Assembly: GCA_033558025.1 (NCBI GenBank) | Contig: JAUCEF010000005.1 | Location: 7,626,001 to 7,690,000, forward strand | Origin: Phytophthora sp. 'mugwort' | Lineage: Eukaryota > Oomycota > Peronosporomycetes > Peronosporales > Peronosporaceae | Direction: 5' to 3' | Length of the DNA stretch: 64,000 bases | Part shown: positions 41,408-51,826 of the stretch, piece by piece | How positions within the stretch are numbered: the stretch's first letter is position 1 | How the letters are laid out: each line of letters begins with the position of its first letter | Notes under the pieces: model-generated | Told to the model about the DNA's origin: nothing | The model's database searches: none | The model's input: the letters and a program-made list of their open reading frames with translations, nothing else | Position numbers and translations under genes: made by a program

Positions 41408-43710
41408 TCATTGTCGCGATGCATGTGCTATGCGGTCTCGAGTGGACTTGTCAATGAGCAGAGTGAGAGTCTTATCGCCAACCCAAACGGGAAGAGCAGT
41501 CGGAAGCTGGCAAGCCTTTGCCTCATCGCGCTCCGATTCCGGTAAAACCATCAGCATGGGACCAACACCCGAGTGCTCCCGTACAACTGCAGCCGACCCT
41601 TGTAGCAGCTCGCTAAACCGCTCAAGACCGAACGTAACTTGCTTGGTGTCGTTCCCCGGACGCGTCACAATGGCAATGAGGTCTTCAGTCGTTGCTGGTG
41701 CCTTCCTCTTACTGATGAAAGGAAGCATTTCTTCTAGACCCTCTTCGGTGAGTCGGAAGCATAAACGCTTGCCTGCACTTTGTACTCGAGCAAATACCCT
41801 CACACCAGTATCCAGGATCTAAATGAAAAACCGTCGTAGATGCATAAAGATCACGTCAGTGACAATAAAGGAATCGATGTACATAAAGAGCTTACGTGTG
41901 CGTGGTCCCCCGCGAGAAGCGCTTCACGAATGCTGGGGTTCACCAGACACACAGACGCCGTGCCTTCAGACCTAGAATATAGATTTTCCTGTAAAGTGAA
42001 CAGAATGTGAATACAGTACTGAAGCGACCTCCGATTGGTCTTACTTTACGAACGTACATGTGAGAAGCTGTCCGAAATGCCGTAGAACTCCTTGATATGC
42101 TCCCAGTGATCGGCTCGTAGCTTCGTGTACGTCTGCTTGACAGTTTTCACCGGATCCTCGTCGTCGTTATCTGCTTCCGGTACAGCAATATTCTGTTCAG
42201 CGAGCTTTCGAGCTTTGCGCGACGGCTTTCGTTCTCCACTTGCAGTGGCAGCTACCTCGTAGCTGCTGAGGCCTCTTTGGTATCGTCCAGGGAGTTTAGC
42301 ACCCCGCACCTTTCGAAGAACCGCCACGAAGAAGCCGCCGGTATTCTGGTCTGTCGGGAAGAGTCTCAAGCAGCGCGGAAGAACCTCACGGATATTTTCG
42401 TCTGCAGGCGGGAACATGGATCGGAGGATACGAGAGCCCTGCAGGAAGCCGGGCACACTCTCGTATTGATCAAACCACTGCAGCGGAGCTCGAGCCTCTC
42501 CCTTGGCGGTACGGGCTTGCCAAGCCACACCCCATGAAGTCACACCGGAGCGTGTGATGAGTCCAGGAAGCATCTCAGAGCAATACACAAGCTCGAGGGC
42601 GCCGTCTGCCCGTCGCAGCAACTCGGCAACGACTGCCTCGTTCTCAACCGGATTTAATGAACACGTCGAGTACGTCATGATCGAGTCGCTATTGTCGCGA
42701 AGTAGAGCAGCAGCTCGTAAGCCAAGATCAATTTGAACCGGATGCAATGTGAGAGCACTGCCTGAAGCCCAGCGACCCCACAGGTTACGGTTCTTGCGAA
42801 TTGTGCCATCACCACTGCAAGGGACATCACACAACACGCGATCGAAGACGTTTGTGCGTTGCAGCTCAAACTTGTGCTCAGAGTCGTACAGCCCCGGAAA
42901 CTTTTGGCCCTCGTGACAAGTCACGACGAAGTTATCGAGCCCTAGCCGTTGCAGCTGGTGAACAAGCAGGTATCCGCGCTTCTCGTTGGCGTCATTTGCC
43001 ACCACGAAGCCTTTGGACTCGGTGAGGGAGTTCTCGGAAATCAATGCCTCCATGATTTGCGCAGTCTTCGATCCAGGAGCAGCACACATGTCCAACACAC
43101 GAAAGTGGGGCTGGATATCGAGCAACAGCGCGGGGACCATACTCACAGCTTCTTGGCGACTGAGATTTCCTTCAGCAGTGTGATACAGCAGAAAGGCTCG
43201 GAAATCTTGAATGACGCTGTTCTCACGAGCACCTTTCGTGAGTGTTGTCTTACCGCAGTCGAGTTGCCACGCTCGACCATTCTTGGCGGAATACCACGGT
43301 AATTCCCTACACGAATGCCACAGCAAGCTTGTCAGCACCGCTATATTCCACCAGACTAGGGTCTATGCATTGCACTCACCTTGGTGGCGCTAGCGGTTGT
43401 CCTCCAAAGTCGGAAACGCTCGCAAACGCCTCTGGGAAGTCATTGTTGAGTCGGTCAATGATGCTAGGCGCCATCGATGACATTGGGTTAACGCGGAAGC
43501 AGGCAGGAAGAGGAGCCTCTAGCGTTGCTCGAGCCTGGCCAGCTTCCTCGGGGCGAATAATGCCTTGTCGCTGTCATCGAAATACATCAGTCAAACACGG
43601 GATCTCTCATCGAACACGAAAGCTGACGCATGTACCAGATAATACTGCATGATCAACGGCAGCTTTTCCGGCGCTGCATCTGCATCTAAATCTTGAGCTC
43701 CGCCGTTCAT
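41408..43710 (-). CDS. NSUN2: NSUN2-type RNA (cytosine-5) methyltransferase
   Basis: Five exons join in phase: 43710-43636, 43570-43380, 43306-42058, 41988-41896 and 41818-41408, giving 672 residues. The enzyme methylates C5 of cytosine in tRNAs and other RNAs, using S-adenosylmethionine. Family features in order: N-terminal QYYLRQGII...EEAGQ, PLPACFRVNP, ELPWY, the SAM-binding DMCAAPGSKTAQIME, VANDAN, the Cys-containing DVPCSGDGTIRKN motif and the catalytic TYSTCSLNPVENEAVV. Then come the QNTGGFFVAVL strand and the NSUN2-specific C-terminal domain (QSAGKRLCFRLTEEGL). Length is close to the human protein (767). The short first exon (25 codons) uses the ATG at 43710; the ATG at 43725 is an in-frame alternative. 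Confidence 0.9.
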
Positions 43711-43942
43711 ATTGCTCCAATGCCTGGACATAAAATGCTGAAACCTGCACCTCACAACCAGAGAAGCTGACGCCGACCGAGTCCGGTGCAGCATGCGCGT
43801 ACCCCTGGTACATATACAAATGAAATGATCCCGTCCACGCAAAATTCCAACCAATCACGAAACAATCACATGGTTTCTTGAACAGAATATGTTCTGACCT
43901 GCTTGCTCTGCTATCTCTGCTCTGGACTCCAGAGCCAGACGC

Positions 43943-44542
43943 TCACGCCGGAATGGCCTTGATGAAGTGAAGCGCGAAGCTGATGAGCGTCAGGATCTTG
44001 ACGAACTCGCATCCCACGTACAGGATGTGATAGATGCGGTGAGGGACATCTGACACCTGGACGGTGTGCCTCATCTCCCCGAACAGCATCTTCTGGTTGA
44101 AGGATAACTTGTCGTCGTCCAGTTCCTTGAGCTCTTCATACAGAGCAAACTCAGCCGTAAGCTGAAGCTTCGGGTAGAGCCACACGGCCTGCACGGCAAG
44201 CAGGAGCGTGGCCACGAGAAGGCGCCAGACGGCGTCGCTCGACTGGGACGACACGAGGAAGTGCAGCAGCCAGAGCCCCGCGCAGAGTCCGATCTCCACC
44301 GAGTTGAGCGCCGCGAACATGGTGCGGCCCAGATCCAGCGCCAGGTGGCGCGGCAGGAACGGCGCGCGGAATTTAACCCACGATTCCGTACACGAGATGG
44401 CGAGGACGAAGCCCAGCCACACGAGCGACAGGAACGAGGCGGCCGCGCCCTTGGAAATCCAGTCGAACTTAGCCGACGTAGCCAAGACCACGCCCAGGAC
44501 AGCGTACACGCCACTGAGAAGTCCGCGCTTCTTGGCGTCCAT
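43943..44542 (-). CDS. Small multi-pass membrane protein, unknown family
   Basis: A single exon encodes 199 residues. Hydrophobic segments lie near residues 7-25, 34-51, 78-99, 104-124 and 175-195, so four or five membrane passes are likely. A conserved-looking central stretch, CTESWVKFRAPFLPRHLALD followed by LGRTMFAALNSVEIGL, joins the second and third segments; a polar helix (ALYEELKELDDDKLSFNQKM) precedes the last one. I do not recognise the family; it is not obviously PEX11 or a TMEM205-like protein. The start at 44542 is preceded by a GC-poor leader. Its function cannot be inferred from its neighbours. Confidence 0.65.
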   Translation of the reverse strand: MDAKKRGLLSGVYAVLGVVLATSAKFDWISKGAAASFLSLVWLGFVLAISCTESWVKFRAPFLPRHLALDLGRTMFAALNSVEIGLCAGLWLLHFLVSSQSSDAVWRLLVATLLLAVQAVWLYPKLQLTAEFALYEELKELDDDKLSFNQKMLFGEMRHTVQVSDVPHRIYHILYVGCEFVKILTLISFALHFIKAIPA

Positions 44543-46215
44543 GGTTGGTAATACAGGCGAAGAACGGGAAGTGTTGACTGCGGCTGGGTAATTTGCGGAA
44601 TGATGAGATCTAAGCGGCGATTTTACGCCAATGAACAGGGAGAGACCATCACTGTGATAACAACTTCAAGGTTTCCTTTGAGCCAGGAAGGAGTCGATGA
44701 GGATCGTGATGCTGACGGCTCAGCGACAATAATCTGGGCAACGATGACAGTAGCTTGTCGCTGGACAGAGTGGAAAGCGTCAGCGCCCGTGTTACAGCTC
44801 ATGTTATGGGTCGAAGACAACGAATAGAATGCAGGCAGTGTTGGCGCCGAAGCTAGTGCCACTCACTACGTGTTCTTTTCACGTCTCAGCAACGCGATTG
44901 AAACCGAAGCCTTGGTGACGGTGCCCGTTGTTCCATAAGAACCAATTTTCAGCCACTGCCGCCGTTAGGAGGAGTATATGCCCGAGGACGATCGTAGAAC
45001 CAGCAATCGAAGCAGCGGCTCGTGGATGCCACCCTTCCATCGGCATTGCAATACTCACAGTCGATGTTGTCGTTGTACGAATCAGCATCTCCGACCATAT
45101 TTTGTGGGCTTAGTCCACAAATATATATTAAGGAATATGTCAGTACATGTACTCGGCGCCATCAGGATCCCGGGTGAAACTGATCTGAACGAAGTCATCT
45201 GTTGGTCATGCAATTCGGACGGACACCACTCCTGATGTACCTCCTGTCCAGTAATTTACCCATCGAGTCTCGAGTCGAGACCTGGTCAACTCGCGTAGGC
45301 TGCCGAGTCGATAGCAGTTCCTCGGGCCGTTAACTCGCCTATCCGACGCTTGAGTTGAGACCGTCGTTCCCACCGCATACGTCACTCGTAGTGTCAGTCG
45401 GACACCGACATTGTGTGGCGCTAGCCGCGACCGCCACATAATTCAGCCGATCCTGCCTCATTCCGGGACGCGCTGAAGTGTACTCAGCGGGGCACCCACA
45501 GGCTGTGGCACAGCTACATTACATAAGGGCCTTATTATAAGGCTAGCTCAACAGCTAAACTAACGCCGCCTGCAATGCCGACGCACCGGCGCGATCTTTC
45601 CACCAGCAATGGCCAACGTGACGACTGGCAGTCTGCAGTCGTCGCGCTCTGGCCTCATTCGGCTCTGTGTCGTGCGCTTCACGCTTACCGGATATTTTCC
45701 TCCAATTGAAATTTTCGCCTTGAAAATCAAGTGGTGAAACCTACAAACACCGATTTCCTCGTGTAAACACTTCATATCCGTTTACAGGGGTTCTTTTTGG
45801 AAATGAACCCATCAGTAGAGCCACCACGCTTGAAGCCAAGAAACTGTTGGGTTCATCCCGTCGCGCTCACCACCTTCCATCAGAAGTTCGATTTCTCTGA
45901 CATCATGCTCGAAGTGTGGTGAAGGGGTACACGCGTCCATGGCTGCTGCCGCTCGCGCGCCACAATTGCCAGTCGGAAACACCTGCCAAACACAATATTT
46001 TGCAAATTTTTGCTTTGGCCTTATCCGTCTTTTCTGCTTGCGTTTGCAGATGAAAGGGGTAGGTTTCGGAGCGCACTTAAGCGCGAAGCCCGCCAAACTC
46101 GCTCCCGCACTGTGCTGTCACAACGCAAAAGACTTGATCGAGCGAACGCCCCACTTTTTAGGGACAGTAGTTTCCGTTTCTTCAGCAATCGAATTCTCGC
46201 TTTGACCCAGAAAGA
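44543..46215. other. Intergenic stretch, possible repeat remnants
   Basis: About 1.67 kb between divergent genes. No frame on either strand shows a recognisable motif. The part 45240-45570 has a distinct composition, with CGAGTC-rich sequence and a CCTTATTATAAGG palindrome followed by CTAGCTCAACAGCTAAACTAAC; it resembles, loosely, ends of oomycete LTR elements, but no paired copy is visible here. Confidence 0.35.
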
Positions 46216-48567
46216 ATGAGGTGCATGCGCTTGATATTGCTCGCGGCGGTTGCTCTGGCCGTCGTGCAGGCCACGCCCGTGGAGGAGCGCGCGCTGATGG
46301 AGCTCGAGGAGACGCTCCTGGCTTCCGCGCAGATAAAGAACGGCCGGCGGCTTCTGAGCGTCGACCTGTTTGAGGAGCACGCGGCTCGCTACCTGGCGGC
46401 GGCCGCTGACACGGAGGAGGCCGCGGCGCTATTCAAGCTGTACAAGAAGCTGTACCCGATGCAGGTGGCCGCCTGGGGCTCCACGGAGGCCAAGCAGCTC
46501 GCGTACTTTGAGGAGAATGTGTTCCCCAGCATCGAGGCGAAGGCCAAGAAGCAGCTAGCTGAGGAGGGCTCGTCGTCGACGTCGGGAACAGGCACCAGCG
46601 GAACGAGCGTCGGTGACGAATCGGACACCGGCACCGGTACCGGTACCGACAACACTGACTCGACCACGTCGGGAAGCTCCAAGACAAGTACCGACGGCAC
46701 GACTACTGCCAACGGAGATAAGACGGGTACGTCCACCACCAGCGGAACTTCGACGAACAGTGGAACGTCTGGAACGTCCGGAACGTCTGGAACGTCTGGA
46801 ACGTCTGGAACGCCTGGAGCGTCAGGAACGTCGGAAACCTCTAGAACGTCTGGAGCGTCGGGAACGTCAGGAACGTCGGGAACGTCTGGAAAGCCTGGAA
46901 CGTCTGGAACGTCAGGAACGTCAGGAACGTCGGGAACGTCTGGAACGTCTGGAACGTCTGGAACGCCTGGAGCGTCAGGAACGTCGGAAACCTCTAGAAC
47001 GTCTGGAGCGTCGGGAACGTCAGGAACGTCGGGAACGTCTGGAAAGCCTGGAACGTCTGGAACGTCAGGAACGTCAGGAACGTCGGGAACGTCTGGAACG
47101 TCAGGAACATCAGGAACGTCGGGAACGTCGGGAACCACATCCAGCGGTACCACGTCCAGCGATACCACGTCCGGTGGTACTACTTCTAGCGGCACTACCT
47201 CTAGCGGAACGTCCACAAATGGTGGCACGTCTACTAGCAGCGGTACTTCTACCAACAGCGGTACCTCTACCAACAGCGGTACCTCTACTAACAGCGGCAC
47301 GTTGACAGCGACTTCGACGTCTTCGACTACGAGCAGAGCGTCCGGATCGTCCTTTTGGTCGACAACGTACAACGCAAAACTGTCGTCCAATGTGGATTCT
47401 CTGAATTCGCAGACGATGTCTTTTGGTCCGGTCGTGCAGACGGCTTCGCCCAGCAGTTCGTCGAGGTCCCCCGCTGCATCCCCGCACACGTCCCAGTACA
47501 CGTCCCCGACGGTGGTCGAAGGCTACACGAGCCCGAGCCGCCGTTTCCTGTCAAGTGGCAGCTCGGATACGTCGAACATCGATGTACTGTTCTGCGATAT
47601 TGAAGGCAATGCTATTTGGAAGTGGAGTGCCGAGGACGTCCCGGACGCTACCGTCACCAACTCTTCCAGCTCTGTGGCCGAGATTGACGTGGATGTGGAT
47701 GGTGTCTGCTCCGCTTCTACGACGCTTAGTGTTTCGGCGTACCAGACTGGTTGCTCGCTTCAGAACCACCCCGAGGGCTGCGACAACGTTTACTACAAGG
47801 GATGTGGTGGTATCACGGTCTCTCCTACCAGCGATCGTATCGTTATTGCTCGTACCGGTGGCCGTACTCTTGGCGTTCTCAACTACAAGACAGTCGACAA
47901 TGCTTGCCAGGGCCAGGTTGTGGATGCCATCTCGACGTACCGCGGCAAGAAGTTCAACAGCCCCACGTATGCCGAGTACGCTAGCAACGGTATCCTGTAC
48001 TTCACCGACAGCCCGTTCGGTCTGGCTACCAGCGACGCCGATTTTGATGGTGATACCCTGGACAAGTCCCCGCTGCGTGAGATCCCCTTCAACGGTGTCT
48101 ACATGCTGCGTAACGGCACAGGCCAGTCTGTGGAGCTTGTGGACTGTGACATGACGCGTCCCAACAAGATTGCATTCTCGCCGTCCAACGACATCATGTA
48201 CATCACGAACTCGCAGAAGGGCAACTCGTACATCAAGAGCTACGTCATGGCGGACGACGGCACGGTCAGCAACTCGAGCGTCTTCTTTAACTTTACGGAT
48301 CACCCGGAGCTCGAGACTAATGACGGCTATGCTAAGGGCATTAAGGTGGACGACAACGGCTACGTATACGTCGTGTGCTACAAGGGCGTGTACATTTTCT
48401 CTCCGGAGGCTGACCTGGCTGGCGCTATCATGAGTTTGGAGGAGCTAGACTCGGTGTCCATGGGCCTTGGCCGACTCTTCATATCTGGCAGTTTTGGTCT
48501 CGTGGCGCAGACGAGCGGCGTTCCTTCGCAGACGCTTCCGCGGGCCCAGGTCACGTGCAGTGCTTAG
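46216..48567 (+). CDS. Secreted Thr/Gly/Ser-repeat protein with an SMP-30-like propeller
   Basis: A single exon encodes 783 residues. A clear signal peptide (MRCMRLILLAAVALAVVQA, cleavage before TPVEE) is followed by a charged helical part (about residues 20-115), then a long low-complexity region of GTS triplets (about 115-380), then a globular C-terminus (about 450-783). The C-terminus has strands typical of SMP-30/gluconolactonase-like beta-propellers: VLFCDIEGNAIWKW, GGITVSPTSDRIV, GILYFTDSPFG, RPNKIAFSPSND and GIKVDDNGYVYVV. Several NxS/T sites fit a secreted glycoprotein. The Thr/Ser-rich linker is expected to be heavily O-glycosylated and may place the propeller on the cell wall or in the matrix; this is inference. 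No RxLR or LxLFLAK effector motif is present. Confidence 0.8.
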   Translation: MRCMRLILLAAVALAVVQATPVEERALMELEETLLASAQIKNGRRLLSVDLFEEHAARYLAAAADTEEAAALFKLYKKLYPMQVAAWGSTEAKQLAYFEENVFPSIEAKAKKQLAEEGSSSTSGTGTSGTSVGDESDTGTGTGTDNTDSTTSGSSKTSTDGTTTANGDKTGTSTTSGTSTNSGTSGTSGTSGTSGTSGTPGASGTSETSRTSGASGTSGTSGTSGKPGTSGTSGTSGTSGTSGTSGTSGTPGASGTSETSRTSGASGTSGTSGTSGKPGTSGTSGTSGTSGTSGTSGTSGTSGTSGTTSSGTTSSDTTSGGTTSSGTTSSGTSTNGGTSTSSGTSTNSGTSTNSGTSTNSGTLTATSTSSTTSRASGSSFWSTTYNAKLSSNVDSLNSQTMSFGPVVQTASPSSSSRSPAASPHTSQYTSPTVVEGYTSPSRRFLSSGSSDTSNIDVLFCDIEGNAIWKWSAEDVPDATVTNSSSSVAEIDVDVDGVCSASTTLSVSAYQTGCSLQNHPEGCDNVYYKGCGGITVSPTSDRIVIARTGGRTLGVLNYKTVDNACQGQVVDAISTYRGKKFNSPTYAEYASNGILYFTDSPFGLATSDADFDGDTLDKSPLREIPFNGVYMLRNGTGQSVELVDCDMTRPNKIAFSPSNDIMYITNSQKGNSYIKSYVMADDGTVSNSSVFFNFTDHPELETNDGYAKGIKVDDNGYVYVVCYKGVYIFSPEADLAGAIMSLEELDSVSMGLGRLFISGSFGLVAQTSGVPSQTLPRAQVTCSA
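46810..47115 (+). repeat. Two 153-bp tandem repeats coding for 51 residues each
   Basis: Within the Thr/Gly/Ser region, a 153-bp unit starting ACGCCTGGAGCGTCAGGAAC occurs at 46810-46962 and 46963-47115, nearly identical. Each unit is itself built of 9-bp GTS or GAS steps. The near identity implies recent duplication and probable length polymorphism. Confidence 0.9.
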
Positions 48568-48733
48568 TCACCCTATCAAGCATGCACGCTCCTCTCTTGA
48601 CTTCAAGAGACTCGAAGTATTCACATCGTTCTTTTTTCATCAACCTTTCCGCCTAATAGGACAGGTCTAAAACGTGTTCATTGCTTTTTCCATCCTTGAA
48701 CGTTGCGTTCGTCTCTTGAATCCCAGCATCAAT

Positions 48734-50134
48734 TTACTCGTAACTATCGTCACTAGGTCCGACAGCAGCAGCTCCAGTCTTACCTCCTTTCTTCCCTCCC
48801 TTCTTGCCATCTTTATCTGCTGCAGCACTGTCTGGAGGCGCCTGAGTAGACGACGCGATGGTCGTAGTAAACTTGATGATCAAGTTGTTGCTCGTAATGG
48901 GTTCGTCTTCAGCGCGTCTCCGGCCGTCCTCGCCTTCAGCATAGGCAAGGTTTGATCCCAGGAACTGCGAAACACGCAAGGCGAGCTCCTTGATCGTCGT
49001 GCCGCGCTTGACGATCACAGCGTCAGCAAAGATACCCTTGTTCGTTGCTCCCGGTGTCGTGTTGGTGGCAAAGCTTTTCAACGACTTTACCGGATACACG
49101 ACCACCACGTCGGCCAGCTCCACGGCAGCGTTAATAGCAGCGCGGACACCCGTACTTCCATAACGGAAGAGAACCATATCGGAAATACGCTCCAGACGTC
49201 TGTGAATCTTCTTCTCGATCGGTTTGAGTGGACCTAGTCCCTTCTCGGCATCACACTTGGCCTGTTTTTCATCGTCATCTTCCAACGTCGAGTAGAACAT
49301 CGAGCCCGGTTCGTAGCGAATGTAACGCTGTTTGTAGGCAGCTCGCAGGAAGCATTCCGCCGCAGCACTTGCCACAAAGCAACGATCACTGCCGTACTTC
49401 TCGACAACCTTCTCAATGTTGCGGTCGGCGTCGTCGCCTTGATCCGCCTTGTTTAGCACCAAGACTGTGGGGAAGCGAATAGCCAGGAAAACGTTCACCA
49501 AGTTGTGTACCTCCGCTTCTCCCCAAGTTGTAAGATTCAGAGGCTCCTTCAGGCCTAAGCGATCGAGCACTTTACTCACAAGCGATGGGGTCGCTCCGTA
49601 ACCCGACAATTGTCCAATCAAGGTGTTCTGGAGACTGCTCTTGGTCGCCTTGTGTCTCCTAGCAATGGACGTCCAGCGCCTCCATAGGTTATTAAACACC
49701 CACTGGTGAATCTCCGTGTCTAGCCAGTCGGCGTCGTTAATAGGATCGTAGCCAACCGTCTCCTCGCCCTTCTCGTTCGTGTGGCCCGACACGTCGATGA
49801 TGTGCATAAGCACCTGGGCGTGGCGTAGGTCATCCAGAAACTTATTGCCGAGCCCCGCGCCTTCGGAGGCACCAGGGATCAGTCCCGCCACGTCCAGCAG
49901 CTTTACGGGAATGTACCGTGTGCCCTGCTCGCATTTGCCGTAGCGCGGCGCGCACACCGACGTCTTGTTCTTGTCCAGACACGGACACGGCGTCATGTAA
50001 TATGTGATGCCCTCATTCGGCTCGATGGTCGTGAAGGGAAAATTGCCGACCTTTGCCTTGCCATCCGTCACGGCGTTGAAGAAGGTCGACTTGCCGGCGC
50101 TGGGCTTCCCCACGCACCCGATGACCAGCTCCAT
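48734..50134 (-). CDS. YchF/Obg-related GTPase, archaeal type (YGR210C-like)
   Basis: A single exon encodes 466 residues from the ATG at 50134 (MELVIGCVGKP); an ATG at 50152 would add six. GTP-binding motifs: G1 GKPSAGKST, G3 LLDVAGLIPGA and G4 NKAD, plus the GLGNKFLDDLRHA segment shared by Obg-family proteins. A Cys-containing loop, PCPCLDKNKTSVCAPRYGKC, between G1 and G3 marks the archaeal MJ1332 and yeast YGR210C branch and distinguishes it from OLA1. A TGS-like C-terminal domain follows (AVIVKRGTTIKELA), then a Lys/Gly-rich tail. The family is linked to ribosomes, but its role is poorly known. It is divergent from the HAD gene with 129 bp between ATGs. Confidence 0.85.
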   Translation of the reverse strand: MELVIGCVGKPSAGKSTFFNAVTDGKAKVGNFPFTTIEPNEGITYYMTPCPCLDKNKTSVCAPRYGKCEQGTRYIPVKLLDVAGLIPGASEGAGLGNKFLDDLRHAQVLMHIIDVSGHTNEKGEETVGYDPINDADWLDTEIHQWVFNNLWRRWTSIARRHKATKSSLQNTLIGQLSGYGATPSLVSKVLDRLGLKEPLNLTTWGEAEVHNLVNVFLAIRFPTVLVLNKADQGDDADRNIEKVVEKYGSDRCFVASAAAECFLRAAYKQRYIRYEPGSMFYSTLEDDDEKQAKCDAEKGLGPLKPIEKKIHRRLERISDMVLFRYGSTGVRAAINAAVELADVVVVYPVKSLKSFATNTTPGATNKGIFADAVIVKRGTTIKELALRVSQFLGSNLAYAEGEDGRRRAEDEPITSNNLIIKFTTTIASSTQAPPDSAAADKDGKKGGKKGGKTGAAAVGPSDDSYE

Positions 50135-50263
50135 CTGCGTCGAGTGTATCAATCAAGATGGGTGAATGGCGAGGAGCTACGAAGTCACAACTCCCTCGAT
50201 AGAGTGACAGTGATTGTGGTAATCATCGTCAGCCGAACGCCACAATAATTGTTCCGTCGTGGA

Positions 50264-51689
50264 ATGTGGCGCTCTCCGCTCGTGCGGTCGCTTTCCAGGC
50301 GCTCCAGCCGCCCGTTCTCCACCGCATCCAGAGCGTCGAATGCTCCGGCGGCTTATCCGTCGTTCGGTATCGCATTTGACATCGACGGCGTCCTGATCCG
50401 GTGAGATTTCTTTTCTTTGCAAAAGACGAACATTACTTTTAAACTTTACGTATCATTTCGTGCTATTGTACTTAGTGGCGGCCACAAGCTACCAAATGCA
50501 AAGCGCGTGCTCCAGAGTTTACGGGCGAACAATGTGCCGCACATTTTCCTGACCAATGGCGGCGGCTGCATGGAAGAGGAGAAGGCCAAGAAGCTCAGCA
50601 ACATCCTGAACCTACCCATTAACCCGGCACACATGATCCTCTCGCACACGCCCATGCGCGAGATCGTTAAGACTTTTGGAGACAAACGCGTGCTCATTAT
50701 GGGCTCGCACGATGTCTGGCATGTGGTACGCAACGAGTTGCTGATCGGGTAACGAACATTTTAATGTATTAACTGTTGATACATTTTTCTGCAGGCCAAG
50801 TGCTACGGGTTTAAGAAGGTTGTAAGCGTCGAGGACTTGCTGCACCACCATCCGACGCAGTATCCCTTCATCTACTATGAGCAAACGTACGTCACGAGGT
50901 TATCAATCGAGGCTGCAAATGTTTAACGTTTTATTATTGTGTTTTGATCGATTCTTTCAGATCGGCGCCGCATCATGAAGAGCCTATTGAGGCTATCATT
51001 GTGATGCACGACCCGATTGACTGGGCTCCTGAAATTCAGGTCGCAGTTGACGTGCTGATTGGAGGAGATCCGCTTGGCAGTGGACGCCCATCCGGCAAGC
51101 AGACGCCATTGTTCGTGAGCAATGACGACTTTATTTTCAGTGGTGCATATCCGTTCCCTCGCTTCGCTCAAGGTACTGCTTGTGATCGTTTCGATCATAT
51201 ATTTCACCTCTCTTAAATCCTCACACTTAACTTATTTTTCTTGCACATCGTAGGAGCGTTCACAAGATGCTTGAAACTACTCTACGAGGACCTCACGTGC
51301 CGCAAATTGGAGGTGACTAACTACGGCAAGCCTCACAAAGTCACCTACAGGTACGTGGTACAAATGCTGTGACTGGATTTCTGTGTTTTTATTGTCTACT
51401 TACGCCTTGCTCGTGTATCGACCATTACAGCTACGCCGAGCGCCTCCTCAACACAATCTCCGGACAGTCTGACCCGCTGAAGCACATGTATGGCATTGGG
51501 GACAACCCGTTGTCCGACATCCAGGGCGCTAACAACGCTGGCGACGAGTGGACTTCCGTGCTTGTTCGCACGGGAATTTACGATGGTTCGAAGGACCCCG
51601 AACACGAACCCGATGTGATCGTCGACGGCGTTTACGAAGCCATTAAGCACATCTACAAGCGTGAGGGCATCGACGACTCCACGCTGTAG
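50264..51689 (+). CDS. HAD-superfamily phosphatase, CECR5/HDHD5 type
   Basis: Six exons join in phase: 50264-50400, 50476-50725, 50795-50886, 50961-51172, 51254-51350 and 51431-51689, giving 348 residues. The N-terminus MWRSPLVRSLSRRSSRPFST is basic and Ser/Arg rich, as in a mitochondrial presequence. HAD subclass IIA motifs: FDIDGVLIRGGH (motif I, with the nucleophile and acid Asp), FLTNGGGC (motif II) and, at the end, MYGIGDNPLSDIQGANNAG (motif IV). The layout matches the human HDHD5 and yeast YKR070W group, whose substrate is not well defined. The exon 2 donor was placed at GTG|GTACGC, since that gives the conserved V-AKCYGFKKV join; read without splicing, exon 2 would end at a TAA ten codons later. 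Confidence 0.85.
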
Positions 51690-51826
51690 AATAGAGCTGA
51701 AAAGTCCTAAGTGAGACCTAGACTAGGGAACCAAGTCATTTTGAGAAATAGAACTGTGCTGATTACAGTGTTCTAGAGGTAGACCCATGTGTCCAGTTTG
51801 GCGTTCACTGTAGCTCGGTCTATTAA

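Noticed and set aside
43943..44542. PEX11 as identity of the small membrane protein
   Set aside because: Length and hydrophobic layout are superficially similar, but I see none of the PEX11 N-terminal amphipathic helix pattern.
45240..45570. Solo LTR
   Set aside because: Composition and the CTAGCTCAACAGCTAAAC motif recall oomycete LTRs, but no second copy, TG...CA borders or target-site duplication could be fixed.
46330..46420. RxLR-type effector motif in the secreted protein
   Set aside because: NGRRLLSVD only resembles RxLR; no RxLR or dEER sequence is present, and the propeller domain is atypical for such effectors.
46389..47501. Long minus-strand frame (370 codons, DVP repeats) over the secreted protein gene
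   Set aside because: It is the antisense image of the GTS repeats, which lack stops in several frames. The plus strand has the signal peptide and propeller domain.
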